This document shows positions 56,216 through 64,000 of a DNA stretch of 64,000 bases, piece after piece. Origin of the DNA: Gehongia tenuis (lineage in GTDB: Bacteria; Bacillota; Clostridia; Christensenellales; NSJ-53). How positions within the stretch are numbered: position 1 is the first letter of the stretch; each line of letters begins with the position of its first letter. The position numbers and the translations under genes are program-made. The notes under the pieces are model-generated. The model was not told where the DNA came from. It ran no database searches and saw only the letters and a program-made list of their open reading frames with translations. Location of the stretch: the NCBI RefSeq assembly GCF_014384795.1, contig NZ_JACRSR010000003.1:166479-230478 (forward strand), in the 5' to 3' direction.

Positions 56216-57752
56216 AAGAGCACTCATCAGCGTTTCGGACAAAACGGGCATTGTTGAATTGGCCGGGGAACTCTCGGGTCTTGGCATTGAAATCGTCTCC
56301 ACCGGCGGAACGGCGAAGGCTTTAAAGGACGCGGGTATTCCGGTGATCGGCATCAGCGAGGTGACCGGCTTCCCCGAATGCCTGGATGGACGGGTGAAGA
56401 CCCTCCATCCCGCCATTCACGGCGGCCTTCTTGCCATGCGCGGCAATCCGGAGCACATGAAGCGTATTGAGGAACTTGGCATCACGCCCATCGATCTTGT
56501 GGTCGTCAACCTCTATCCCTTTGAGGCCACCATCATGAAGGAAGGCGTGAGCTTTGCGGAGGCCATCGAAAACATTGACATTGGCGGGCCGACCATGATC
56601 CGTGCTGCGGCCAAAAATCATCAGGATGTGGCGGTGGTGGTGGACCCGGCGGACTACGAAGTGGTGCTCCAGGAGATCAAACAGACCGGCGATGTTTCCG
56701 CCAAGACCAAGCTGGATCTTTGCTACAAGGTCTTTGAGACCACGGCGGCCTATGACGCCATGATCGCCGATTATCTGAAGAAGGTGCGGGGCGACGACTC
56801 CTTCCCCGAGCGGCTCACCCTCACCTATAAGCTGGCACAGGGCATGCGCTACGGTGAGAATCCTCACCAGAAGGCAGCTTTTTATAAGGAAATCGGAAAG
56901 CTTCCCGCCTGTTTGCCTGATGCAGTGCAGCTGAATGGCAAGGAGCTTTCCTACAACAACATCAACGACACCAACGGCGCGCTGGATCTTTTGAAGGAAT
57001 TCGATGGCGAGATCGCCGTGGTGGGCTGCAAGCACGCCAATCCCTGCGGCGTGGGCGTTGCGGACACGGTTTTTGAGGCCTACACCAAGGCTTATGAAGC
57101 GGATCCCGTATCCATCTTTGGCGGCATCGTGGTGACCAACACCGAGGTGGATGAACCCACGGCAAAGAAGATGGCGGAAATTTTCCTTGAAATCATCGTG
57201 GCGCCCTCCTACACCGAGGAGGCACTGGCGGTCCTCAAAAAGAAGAAGAATCTTCGGGTTTTGCAGCTCGCGTCCATAGGCGAGCGTCAGCCCGAAGGCT
57301 ACGATATGAAGAAGGTCTCCGGCGGGCTTTTGGTCCAGGAGCGGGATCGGGTGCTTTTGAATGAGGACGATCTCAAGGTGGTCACCAAGACCCAGCCCAC
57401 GGAAAAACAGATGGCGGACATGCTTTTCGCCATGAAGATCGTCAAGCACACCAAGTCCAACGGCATTGCCATCGCCAAGGACGGTCAGTCTCTGGGCATC
57501 GGGCCGGGTCAGGTGAACCGGATCTGGGCCACTGAATCGGCCATTGAGCGCAGCGGCGAGCGGGTCGTGGGCGCGGCGCTGGCCTCCGACGCGTTCTTCC
57601 CCTTCGATGACTGTGCCAAGGCGGCGGCCAAGGCGGGCATCACCTGCATCATCCAGCCCGGCGGATCCATCAGGGATCAGGATTCCATCGATGCCTGCGA
57701 CGAGGCGGGTATCGCCATGGTCTTCACCGGCATGCGGCACTTCAAACACTGA
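56208..57752 (+). CDS. purH: Bifunctional AICAR transformylase / IMP cyclohydrolase PurH
   Basis: PurH performs the last two steps to IMP. The 514 residues have an N-terminal MGS-like cyclohydrolase domain ([18 protein letters not shown], then [17 protein letters not shown] and [13 protein letters not shown]) and a C-terminal transformylase domain with [18 protein letters not shown] holding the catalytic Lys-His pair. Full length, no anomaly. The start overlaps the end of purN. Confidence 0.97.
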   Translation: MVKRALISVSDKTGIVELAGELSGLGIEIVSTGGTAKALKDAGIPVIGISEVTGFPECLDGRVKTLHPAIHGGLLAMRGNPEHMKRIEELGITPIDLVVVNLYPFEATIMKEGVSFAEAIENIDIGGPTMIRAAAKNHQDVAVVVDPADYEVVLQEIKQTGDVSAKTKLDLCYKVFETTAAYDAMIADYLKKVRGDDSFPERLTLTYKLAQGMRYGENPHQKAAFYKEIGKLPACLPDAVQLNGKELSYNNINDTNGALDLLKEFDGEIAVVGCKHANPCGVGVADTVFEAYTKAYEADPVSIFGGIVVTNTEVDEPTAKKMAEIFLEIIVAPSYTEEALAVLKKKKNLRVLQLASIGERQPEGYDMKKVSGGLLVQERDRVLLNEDDLKVVTKTQPTEKQMADMLFAMKIVKHTKSNGIAIAKDGQSLGIGPGQVNRIWATESAIERSGERVVGAALASDAFFPFDDCAKAAAKAGITCIIQPGGSIRDQDSIDACDEAGIAMVFTGMRHFKH

Positions 57753-57760
57753 GTTCATGC

Positions 57761-57788
57761 AAAAGGGCTTCGAATGAAGCCCTTTATT
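57761..57788 (+). terminator. Terminator-like hairpin between purH and purD
   Basis: AAAGGGCTTC/GAAGCCCTTT stem, followed by ATTTC with only a weak T-run, in the 54-base gap. It may moderate purD expression. Confidence 0.5.
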
Positions 57789-57806
57789 TCTGAGGAGGGA
57801 AAAAAC

Positions 57807-59069
57807 ATGAAGGTTTTAGTTGTGGGCTCCGGCGGCCGGGAGCACGCCATCGTATGGAAGCTGGCCCAAAGCCCTCGGGTGAATGAGATCTACTGTGCGC
57901 CGGGTAACGGCGGCATCGCTTCCTTGGCCACCTGCGTGGACGTGAAGGCCACGGATATCGAGGGCATGGTGGAGCTGGTGAAGCGGGAAAAATTTGATCT
58001 CACGGTGGTCGCACCCGACGATCCGCTGGCCCTTGGCATGGTGGACGCCATCGAGGCGGCGGGATTTCGCGCCTTTGGACCGAACAAGGCGGCAGCTCAA
58101 ATTGAGGCCTCCAAGGTGTTCTCCAAAGAGCTCATGAAAAAATATCACATCCCCACGGCGGCCTACGAGGTTTTTGAGGACCCCGATGCAGCGGTGGAGT
58201 ATCTGAAAAGTGCGAGCTATCCTACGGTCCTCAAGGCGGATGGCCTGGCCCTTGGCAAGGGGGTTCTCATCTGCCAGGATTATGAGGAGGCCAAGGCCGG
58301 CGTCCAAAGCCTGATGGTGGACAAGGCCTTTGGCGCGGCGGGGAACCGCATGATCGTGGAGGAGTTCATGGAAGGGCCGGAGGTTTCCGTTTTGGCCTTT
58401 GCCGACGGCAAGCATTTGGTGCCCATGGTCAGCGCCCAGGACCACAAACGGGCAATGGATGGAGATAAGGGCCCCAATACCGGCGGCATGGGTACTTTCT
58501 CCCCCACCCGCCACTATACCAGGGCATTGGCCGACGAGGCTATGGAAAAGATTTTTCTGCCCACCCTGAGAGCCATGGAGTCGGAAGGCTGCCCCTTCAA
58601 GGGCATTCTGTTCTTTGGCCTTATGCTGACAAAGGATGGTCCCAAGGTCCTGGAATACAACGCCCGGTTCGGTGATCCCGAGACCCAGGTGGTGCTGCCA
58701 AGGCTGAAAGGCGATCTCTTTGATATCTTCTGGAAGATCACGGAGGGCAGATTGGACGAGGCCGAGATCGACTGGGAGGAAAAACCCGCGGTGTGCGTGG
58801 TGATGGCTTCCGGCGGGTACCCGGTCAGCTACAAGACCGGCTATCCCATCGAAGGCCTTGAGGAGGCGATGGCGATGGAGGGTGTGATCGTCTTCCATGC
58901 CGGAACGAAGCTGGACGGCGGAAAGATTTTGACCTCCGGCGGCCGGGTCCTGGGCGTTACGGCCCGGGGCAGAACCATGGCGGACGCCATCGGGCGGGCC
59001 TATGAGGCCGCGGACCGCATCCGTTTTGAGGGCGCCTTCTGCCGCCGGGATATCGGGGCCAAGGCCTAA
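57807..59069 (+). CDS. purD: Phosphoribosylamine--glycine ligase PurD
   Basis: An ATP-grasp enzyme that makes GAR from phosphoribosylamine and glycine. The 420 residues have the N-terminal VLVVGSGGREHAIVWKLAQS, the GPNKAAAQIEASKVFSKELM junction, the ATP-grasp lid PTVLKADGLALGKGVLIC, and ARFGDPETQVVLPRLKGDLF with metal ligands. GAGGAGGG precedes the ATG. It is the last pur gene of the cluster; purC and purF are missing from this set. Confidence 0.96.
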   Translation: MKVLVVGSGGREHAIVWKLAQSPRVNEIYCAPGNGGIASLATCVDVKATDIEGMVELVKREKFDLTVVAPDDPLALGMVDAIEAAGFRAFGPNKAAAQIEASKVFSKELMKKYHIPTAAYEVFEDPDAAVEYLKSASYPTVLKADGLALGKGVLICQDYEEAKAGVQSLMVDKAFGAAGNRMIVEEFMEGPEVSVLAFADGKHLVPMVSAQDHKRAMDGDKGPNTGGMGTFSPTRHYTRALADEAMEKIFLPTLRAMESEGCPFKGILFFGLMLTKDGPKVLEYNARFGDPETQVVLPRLKGDLFDIFWKITEGRLDEAEIDWEEKPAVCVVMASGGYPVSYKTGYPIEGLEEAMAMEGVIVFHAGTKLDGGKILTSGGRVLGVTARGRTMADAIGRAYEAADRIRFEGAFCRRDIGAKA

Positions 59070-59154
59070 AAGGGAATGATTGGGCAAAAATGTTCGTTTT
59101 TTTTGAGAAGCCGCCCTCGCTCTTTTTCTATGGTTTTCGAAACAAGAAAAGGCT

Positions 59155-59182
59155 TTGAAAATGGACCGGGGTGGTATATAAT
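59155..59182 (+). promoter_or_regulatory. Promoter of the sugar isomerase-like gene
   Basis: TTGAAA and TATAAT with 16-base spacing, 33 bases before the ATG. The preceding 85 bases after purD contain nothing recognisable. Confidence 0.7.
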
Positions 59183-59214
59183 AGTGGGGACAAGAATCGA
59201 AGGAGGAATGTGCA

Positions 59215-60186
59215 ATGAAACTAGGTGTTCTCTCGGCCGCTTTGGCTGACATGACCATGGAAGAAATGTTCCAGTACTTCAATAAGATCGGCGTTGACGC
59301 TGTGGAGCTTGGTTCCGGCGGTTTCCCGGGCAAGGCCCACGTGAATCCTGCTGAACTGCTCAAAAACCCCAGCGACATCGATAAGATCGGTGAACTGGCC
59401 AAGAAATACAACATCCATATTGCGGCGCTGGCCTGCCACGGCAACCCGGTGCATCCCACCAAGGAAATTGCCGAGGCCTATCACCGCGACATGGAAGAGG
59501 CTATCCTGGTGGCTGAGCGCTTGGGTATCAAGCGTATCGTCGGTTTCTCCGGCTGCCCCGGCACCGATCCCGACGGCAAAATGCCCAGCTGGGTGGTCTG
59601 CGCCTGGCCGGACGACTATCCCAAGGTTCTTGAGTATCAGTGGAACGACGTGCTGATCCCCTACTGGGAGAAGATGGGCAAGTACGCCATGGATCATGGT
59701 ATCGAGCAGATCGCCTTTGAAATGCATCCCGGTTTCTGTGTGTACAATCCTGAGACCTGCTTGAGACTCCGTGACGCCGTGGGCCCGATCCTGGGCGCCA
59801 ACCTGGATCCCAGCCATCTGTTCTGGCAGGGCATCGATATTCTGGCGGCCATCCGCACCCTGGGCGATGCCGGCGCGCTGTATCATTTCCATGCCAAGGA
59901 CACCAAGATCGACGCCATCAACTGCGCGCAGAATGGCGTACTGGATACGAAGAACCTGGCTGACGAGCGTCATCGTTCCTGGATCTTCCGGACCATCGGT
60001 TATGGCCACGACATGCAGATTTGGAGGGATATCATTTCCAACCTGCGCATGGTCGGCTATGACGATGTGATCTCCATTGAGCACGAGGATGCCCTGATGA
60101 GCCCCACCGAGGGTCTCGAAAAGGCTGTGGCCTTCATGAAACAGTGCCTGATCTACGAGGATCGCGGCGTAGCTTTCTGGGCCTAA
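59215..60186 (+). CDS. Sugar phosphate isomerase/epimerase-like TIM-barrel protein
   Basis: A 323-residue protein of the xylose isomerase-like (AP endonuclease 2) superfamily. It has the regularly spaced strands and acidic/His metal ligands of the family: VDAVELGSGGF near 27, ALACHGNPVHP near 70, IAFEMHPGFCVYNP near 165, ANLDPSHLFWQGID, LYHFHAKDTKID and ISIEHEDALM. Members include inosose dehydratase/IolE-like and hexulose epimerases; the substrate is unknown. AAGGAGG precedes the ATG. It has its own promoter and a strong terminator. Confidence 0.88.
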   Translation: MKLGVLSAALADMTMEEMFQYFNKIGVDAVELGSGGFPGKAHVNPAELLKNPSDIDKIGELAKKYNIHIAALACHGNPVHPTKEIAEAYHRDMEEAILVAERLGIKRIVGFSGCPGTDPDGKMPSWVVCAWPDDYPKVLEYQWNDVLIPYWEKMGKYAMDHGIEQIAFEMHPGFCVYNPETCLRLRDAVGPILGANLDPSHLFWQGIDILAAIRTLGDAGALYHFHAKDTKIDAINCAQNGVLDTKNLADERHRSWIFRTIGYGHDMQIWRDIISNLRMVGYDDVISIEHEDALMSPTEGLEKAVAFMKQCLIYEDRGVAFWA

Positions 60187-60203
60187 TTTACCTCAGGACC
60201 CGT

Positions 60204-60239
60204 GGGCAGGAAATGCGCTTGCATTTCCTGCCCTTTTTA
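60204..60239 (+). terminator. Terminator after the sugar isomerase-like gene
   Basis: A perfect 13-bp stem GGGCAGGAAATGC/GCATTTCCTGCCC with a four-base loop, followed by TTTTTA. Confidence 0.95.
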
Positions 60240-60256
60240 TTAGGAAGGAGAAGGCT

Positions 60257-61546
60257 ATGGAACGGATCGCAAAGACAACCTATTATCGGGGCGGACGACT
60301 GGTGGATGGCACCGGCAGAAAAGCCGTGGAGAACGGGGTGCTGGCCGTAAGGGAGGGCAGAATTCTCTATGCGGGGACGGCAGAAGGGGCGCCGGAGCCA
60401 GCGGCGGAGGATTCAGTGGTGGATGTCAGTGGATTGACGCTTCTGCCGGGGCTCTTCAACTGCCATGCTCATCTTGATCTAAACTTGCCCTACAAGGATT
60501 ACAAGGTGGATGAATTCGGGCCCGCCTACCGGGCGATGGTGTCCTATCGGCGTGCCGCGGAGGCGCTGGTGAACGGCGTGACCACGGTGCGCTGCGTAGG
60601 CATGGATGGCGGCGCCGACTATGCGGTGAAAAAGGCGGTGGAAAAGGGTATGCTGATGGGCCCCCGGGTGCTGGCGGCAGGCCCCATTATCATCGCCACC
60701 GGAGGTCACGGCAACAACGATCCTGGATCCATGGAGTGCAGCGGGGCCGCTGAATTCCGCAGAGCGGCCCGAAACGAGCTCAAGAAGGGTGCTGATCTCA
60801 TTAAGATCGGCCTCAGCGGCGGCCTGGCCAGTCCCCATGAGGGGATTGCCGACAAACAAATGATGGATGACGAAATCCAGGCGGTGGTGGAGGTGGCCCA
60901 CGGCGCGGGCAAGAAGGTGGCCGCCCATCTCGGCGGGGATGGCCCCATTCGAGATGCGGTGCGCCTTGGCGTGGACAGCGTGGAGCACGCTTATTTCATG
61001 GACGAGGAAACGGCGGCAATGATGGCGGAGGCGGGCACCTATCTTGTGCCCACCCTTTGTGTGTCCAGTGCCAATGAGTATCTGATGGCCCACGGCAGTC
61101 CCGCTTATCAGCTGGAGAAGCTGGCTCTGGCCCAAAAGGCCCATAAGGATTCCATCCGCAACGCGGTGAGGGCGGGTGTGACGATCTGCTGCGGCACGGA
61201 CCTGCTGCCCTCCGACCCCTTTGAAGGTACCACGGCCACTATTCGTGAGGTGGAGCTTTTTACGGAAGTGGGGCTCTCGCCGTTGGAAGCGATTCAGGCA
61301 GCGACCCAAAATTCGGCAAAGCTTTGCGGTGTGCTGGAGGAAACGGGCACGCTGGAGGCGGGCAAAGCTGCCGATGTGATCGCGATTCAGGGCAGGCCGG
61401 ACGAGCGTATTGAGGATCTGCGCGACATTCTTGTGGTCATCAAGGGCGGTTCGGTGATCCGTGCCCGTTTCAAGGGTCTGCGGGCTGATTTCAATCCGGC
61501 GGGGCCGGATGTGGCCCTTGCCGGCGGCACGTTTATCTCCTGGTAG
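60257..61546 (+). CDS. Amidohydrolase family metal-dependent hydrolase
   Basis: A 429-residue cytosolic hydrolase of the imidazolonepropionase/prolidase-like amidohydrolase group. Metal ligands are visible in order: NCHAHLDL (HxH) near 74, DLIKIGLSGG with the bridging Lys near 182, KKVAAHLGG, SVEHAYFMD and CCGTDLLPSD with the catalytic Asp. A small N/C-terminal beta-sandwich frames the barrel (TLEAGKAADVIAI is its typical C-terminal strand). Candidate substrates are acyl-amino acids, dipeptides or cyclic ureides. AAGGAGAAGG precedes the ATG. Confidence 0.88.
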   Translation: MERIAKTTYYRGGRLVDGTGRKAVENGVLAVREGRILYAGTAEGAPEPAAEDSVVDVSGLTLLPGLFNCHAHLDLNLPYKDYKVDEFGPAYRAMVSYRRAAEALVNGVTTVRCVGMDGGADYAVKKAVEKGMLMGPRVLAAGPIIIATGGHGNNDPGSMECSGAAEFRRAARNELKKGADLIKIGLSGGLASPHEGIADKQMMDDEIQAVVEVAHGAGKKVAAHLGGDGPIRDAVRLGVDSVEHAYFMDEETAAMMAEAGTYLVPTLCVSSANEYLMAHGSPAYQLEKLALAQKAHKDSIRNAVRAGVTICCGTDLLPSDPFEGTTATIREVELFTEVGLSPLEAIQAATQNSAKLCGVLEETGTLEAGKAADVIAIQGRPDERIEDLRDILVVIKGGSVIRARFKGLRADFNPAGPDVALAGGTFISW

Positions 61547-61614
61547 TTTAAAAAGCTTTTCCTTTTGGCAAACTCAGTGTGGGGAAACCCAATATTTTGT
61601 CAGGAGGAATTAGC

Positions 61615-61863
61615 ATGACTCATTTTAAGGAAAGAAAAATTGCCATCGACGGCATGACCTGTGATCATTGCGCCATGGCGGTGCAGCGGGCTTTGGAGGC
61701 GCTGCCCGAGGTGGAGGAGGTCCGTGTGCGGGTCAACGCCGGTGCCGCTTTTGTCAATTTGAAGGCGGAACTGGAGGATAAGGCGCTGAAGGATGCGGTG
61801 GAGGCCGAGGGCTATCAGGTCACCGGCATCACCCGGGAAGGCGGCCCCACCGTGGAGGCATGA
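61615..61863 (+). CDS. Heavy-metal-associated domain protein (copper chaperone-like)
   Basis: An 82-residue ferredoxin-like HMA domain with the metal loop GMTCDHCAMAV near residues 13-23. It probably binds Cu(I) in the manner of CopZ. AGGAGG precedes the ATG. No copper ATPase or CsoR repressor is adjacent, so the partner is unknown. The C-terminus after about residue 70 is a short acidic tail. Confidence 0.9.
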   Translation: MTHFKERKIAIDGMTCDHCAMAVQRALEALPEVEEVRVRVNAGAAFVNLKAELEDKALKDAVEAEGYQVTGITREGGPTVEA

Positions 61864-61886
61864 CGATGGAGTAAAGGACGGTTACA

Positions 61887-62666
61887 ATGTTGAGGTTGAA
61901 TCCACCGGATACTCAAAGGGTGAGCACACTCTTTCTTGGTATGGACGAGGTGATCATCCGCGGAGCCCTGGAGGGTGCTATGGGTGAGGTTTGGGCGGAC
62001 GACACGACTCGATGGTATCGTGCCGCCCGAATTTCTCTCGGTGATTTCTGGTTTTTGGGCGGGGATCCCCGAAGCGAAGGGGCTCGGGAGTTGGTCGACG
62101 GAGCCGCGGATGGCACGGTTCTGGTATGTCAAAGTGAAGATTGGCATTTAATTGTTCGGGAAATCTATGGGGACCGCATTCGTCAGATCGAACGCTACGC
62201 TTTGGAACAAAAGAGTACCCATTTTGATGAGGATCGCCTCACCGCGATGACCCGGACCCTGCCGGAAGGCTGCCGCTTGGCGCCTTTGGACGCTCAGCTG
62301 GCAGAGGAAGCTTTGCGCCACGCATGGTGCAGGGAATGGGTGGAACAGTTCGACTCCCCCTTGGATTTTGCGAGGCGGGGCCTGGGAATGTGCGCCCTGT
62401 GCAAAGGCGAAATTGTAGCCGGCGCGGCTTCCTATGGGATTTGCAGGGGTGAAATCGAGATTCAGGTAACCACCCGCAAGGATTTCCGGAAACGGGGACT
62501 GGCCAAGGCGGTATCCGCGGCACTCATTCTTGAATGCATCCAAAAGCGCATCCGGCCCAACTGGGACGCGGCACACAGAGTATCGGCATGTTTGGCGCAG
62601 AGCCTGGGATACGGAAAAATCCTGCCTTACCCCGCCTTTGAGGTAGGGGAAAGGAAGGTGGATTAG
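61887..62666 (+). CDS. GNAT-type acetyltransferase family protein
   Basis: A 259-residue protein whose C-terminal half matches the bacterial GNAT_acetyltran group: EIEIQVTTRKDFRKRGLAKA is the acetyl-CoA binding segment (variant of R/Q-x-x-G-x-G/A), followed by ALILECIQKRIRPNWDAAH and a final helix and strand. The N-terminal 120 residues are a separate alpha/beta region found in this family. Substrate unknown. The stop is directly followed by the mnmA ATG, suggesting co-expression. Confidence 0.85.
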   Translation: MLRLNPPDTQRVSTLFLGMDEVIIRGALEGAMGEVWADDTTRWYRAARISLGDFWFLGGDPRSEGARELVDGAADGTVLVCQSEDWHLIVREIYGDRIRQIERYALEQKSTHFDEDRLTAMTRTLPEGCRLAPLDAQLAEEALRHAWCREWVEQFDSPLDFARRGLGMCALCKGEIVAGAASYGICRGEIEIQVTTRKDFRKRGLAKAVSAALILECIQKRIRPNWDAAHRVSACLAQSLGYGKILPYPAFEVGERKVD

Positions 62667-63749
<1,083 letters not shown>

Positions 63750-63797
63750 AAGCGGTCCGTCAGGGGAAATTTTCCATGAATCCTGTCAAAAAATCTA

Positions 63798-63826
63798 TTG
63801 ACAATAGGGAGGTAGTTTGGTAAGAT
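63798..63826 (+). promoter_or_regulatory. rRNA operon promoter
   Basis: A perfect TTGACA, a 17-base spacer and TAAGAT, about 150 bases before the 16S gene. The leader between them is purine-rich and probably holds processing stems. Nothing else is seen in 63750-63974. Confidence 0.75.
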
Positions 63827-63974
63827 AATAAAGCCGCTTCGAGGAGCGGACGTGCCCGAAGCGAAGCGAAGGGCTGGGGAAGGACCTTGAAAACAACATA
63901 GTGTAGGGAAGACAAGGAAAAAGACGAAGTCAATTCCGGGCTATTGGAAGATAGCCAAAGAATGAGAAGGATTT

Positions 63975-64000
63975 AAACAGAAGAGTTTGATCCTGGCTCA
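63975..64000 (+). rRNA. 16S ribosomal RNA, 5' end only
   Basis: The conserved AGAGTTTGATCCTGGCTCA begins at 63982 and is cut by the window edge. The exact mature 5' end, about seven bases earlier, is estimated. Confidence 0.95.

Noticed and set aside
57816..59462. Long minus-strand frame of about 548 codons
   Set aside because: It is antisense to purD and the start of the isomerase gene, which are unambiguous.

Overview
The window looks like a chromosomal segment of a spore-forming member of the Clostridia. It is moderately GC-rich. spoVG, spoVT, a SpoVB/YabM-type flippase and the gene order purR-spoVG-glmU-prs-pth-mfd-(foldase)-spoVT-yabM-mazG/yabN-rqcP match the Bacillus subtilis purR to rqcP segment. 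The genus cannot be told from sequence alone. The window ends about 25 bases into a 16S rRNA gene.

1-16.2 kb is an integrated phage-like element. A leftward operon starts at a perfect TTGACA-17-TATAAT promoter. It encodes a small cysteine-rich protein, a large single-chain RNA polymerase with the NGADFDGD signature of the YonO/QDE-1 two-barrel family, a winged-helix-like protein and a siphophage-type tail cassette that runs off the left edge. The tape-measure gene is split by an apparent group I intron. The terminal stem-loop of that intron carries an oppositely oriented zinc-ribbon ORF with its own promoter. A Cro/CI-type repressor with operator-like repeats divides this arm from a rightward arm. 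The rightward arm encodes a 128-aa unknown, a tyrosine-recombinase-fold protein that seems to lack catalytic residues (comparable to the SPbeta repressor MrpR), a zinc ribbon, a small basic protein and a PucR-type helix-turn-helix protein. No capsid, portal, terminase or active integrase gene lies between the regulators and the tail genes.

16.1-22.4 kb is a resistance and decay zone. It holds an ABC-F plus MFS pair behind a leader-peptide attenuator, a second degraded copy of that attenuator, a coiled-coil protein whose membrane anchor seems frameshifted, and a hybrid histidine kinase broken by two frameshifts and one nonsense codon. A tRNA-Arg(CCG) follows.

22.7-49.6 kb is mostly core metabolism and housekeeping: flavodoxin, VanW protein, a divergent PRPP synthetase paralogue, CynX-type MFS, murC, the purR-mfd block, a parvulin lipoprotein, aspA with a divergent Lrp regulator, an unusual ACT-ACT-metallo-beta-lactamase protein, spoVT-yabM-mazG, HU, rqcP, an ispD-ispF fusion and radA.

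49.6-64 kb carries larE-larB-larC (nickel-pincer cofactor synthesis), a purine permease followed by purE-M-N-H-D, a sugar isomerase-like protein, an amidohydrolase, a heavy-metal-binding protein, a GNAT protein, mnmA and the rRNA promoter. PurR, two PRPP synthetase-type genes, the permease and the pur genes together make purine supply the main metabolic theme.
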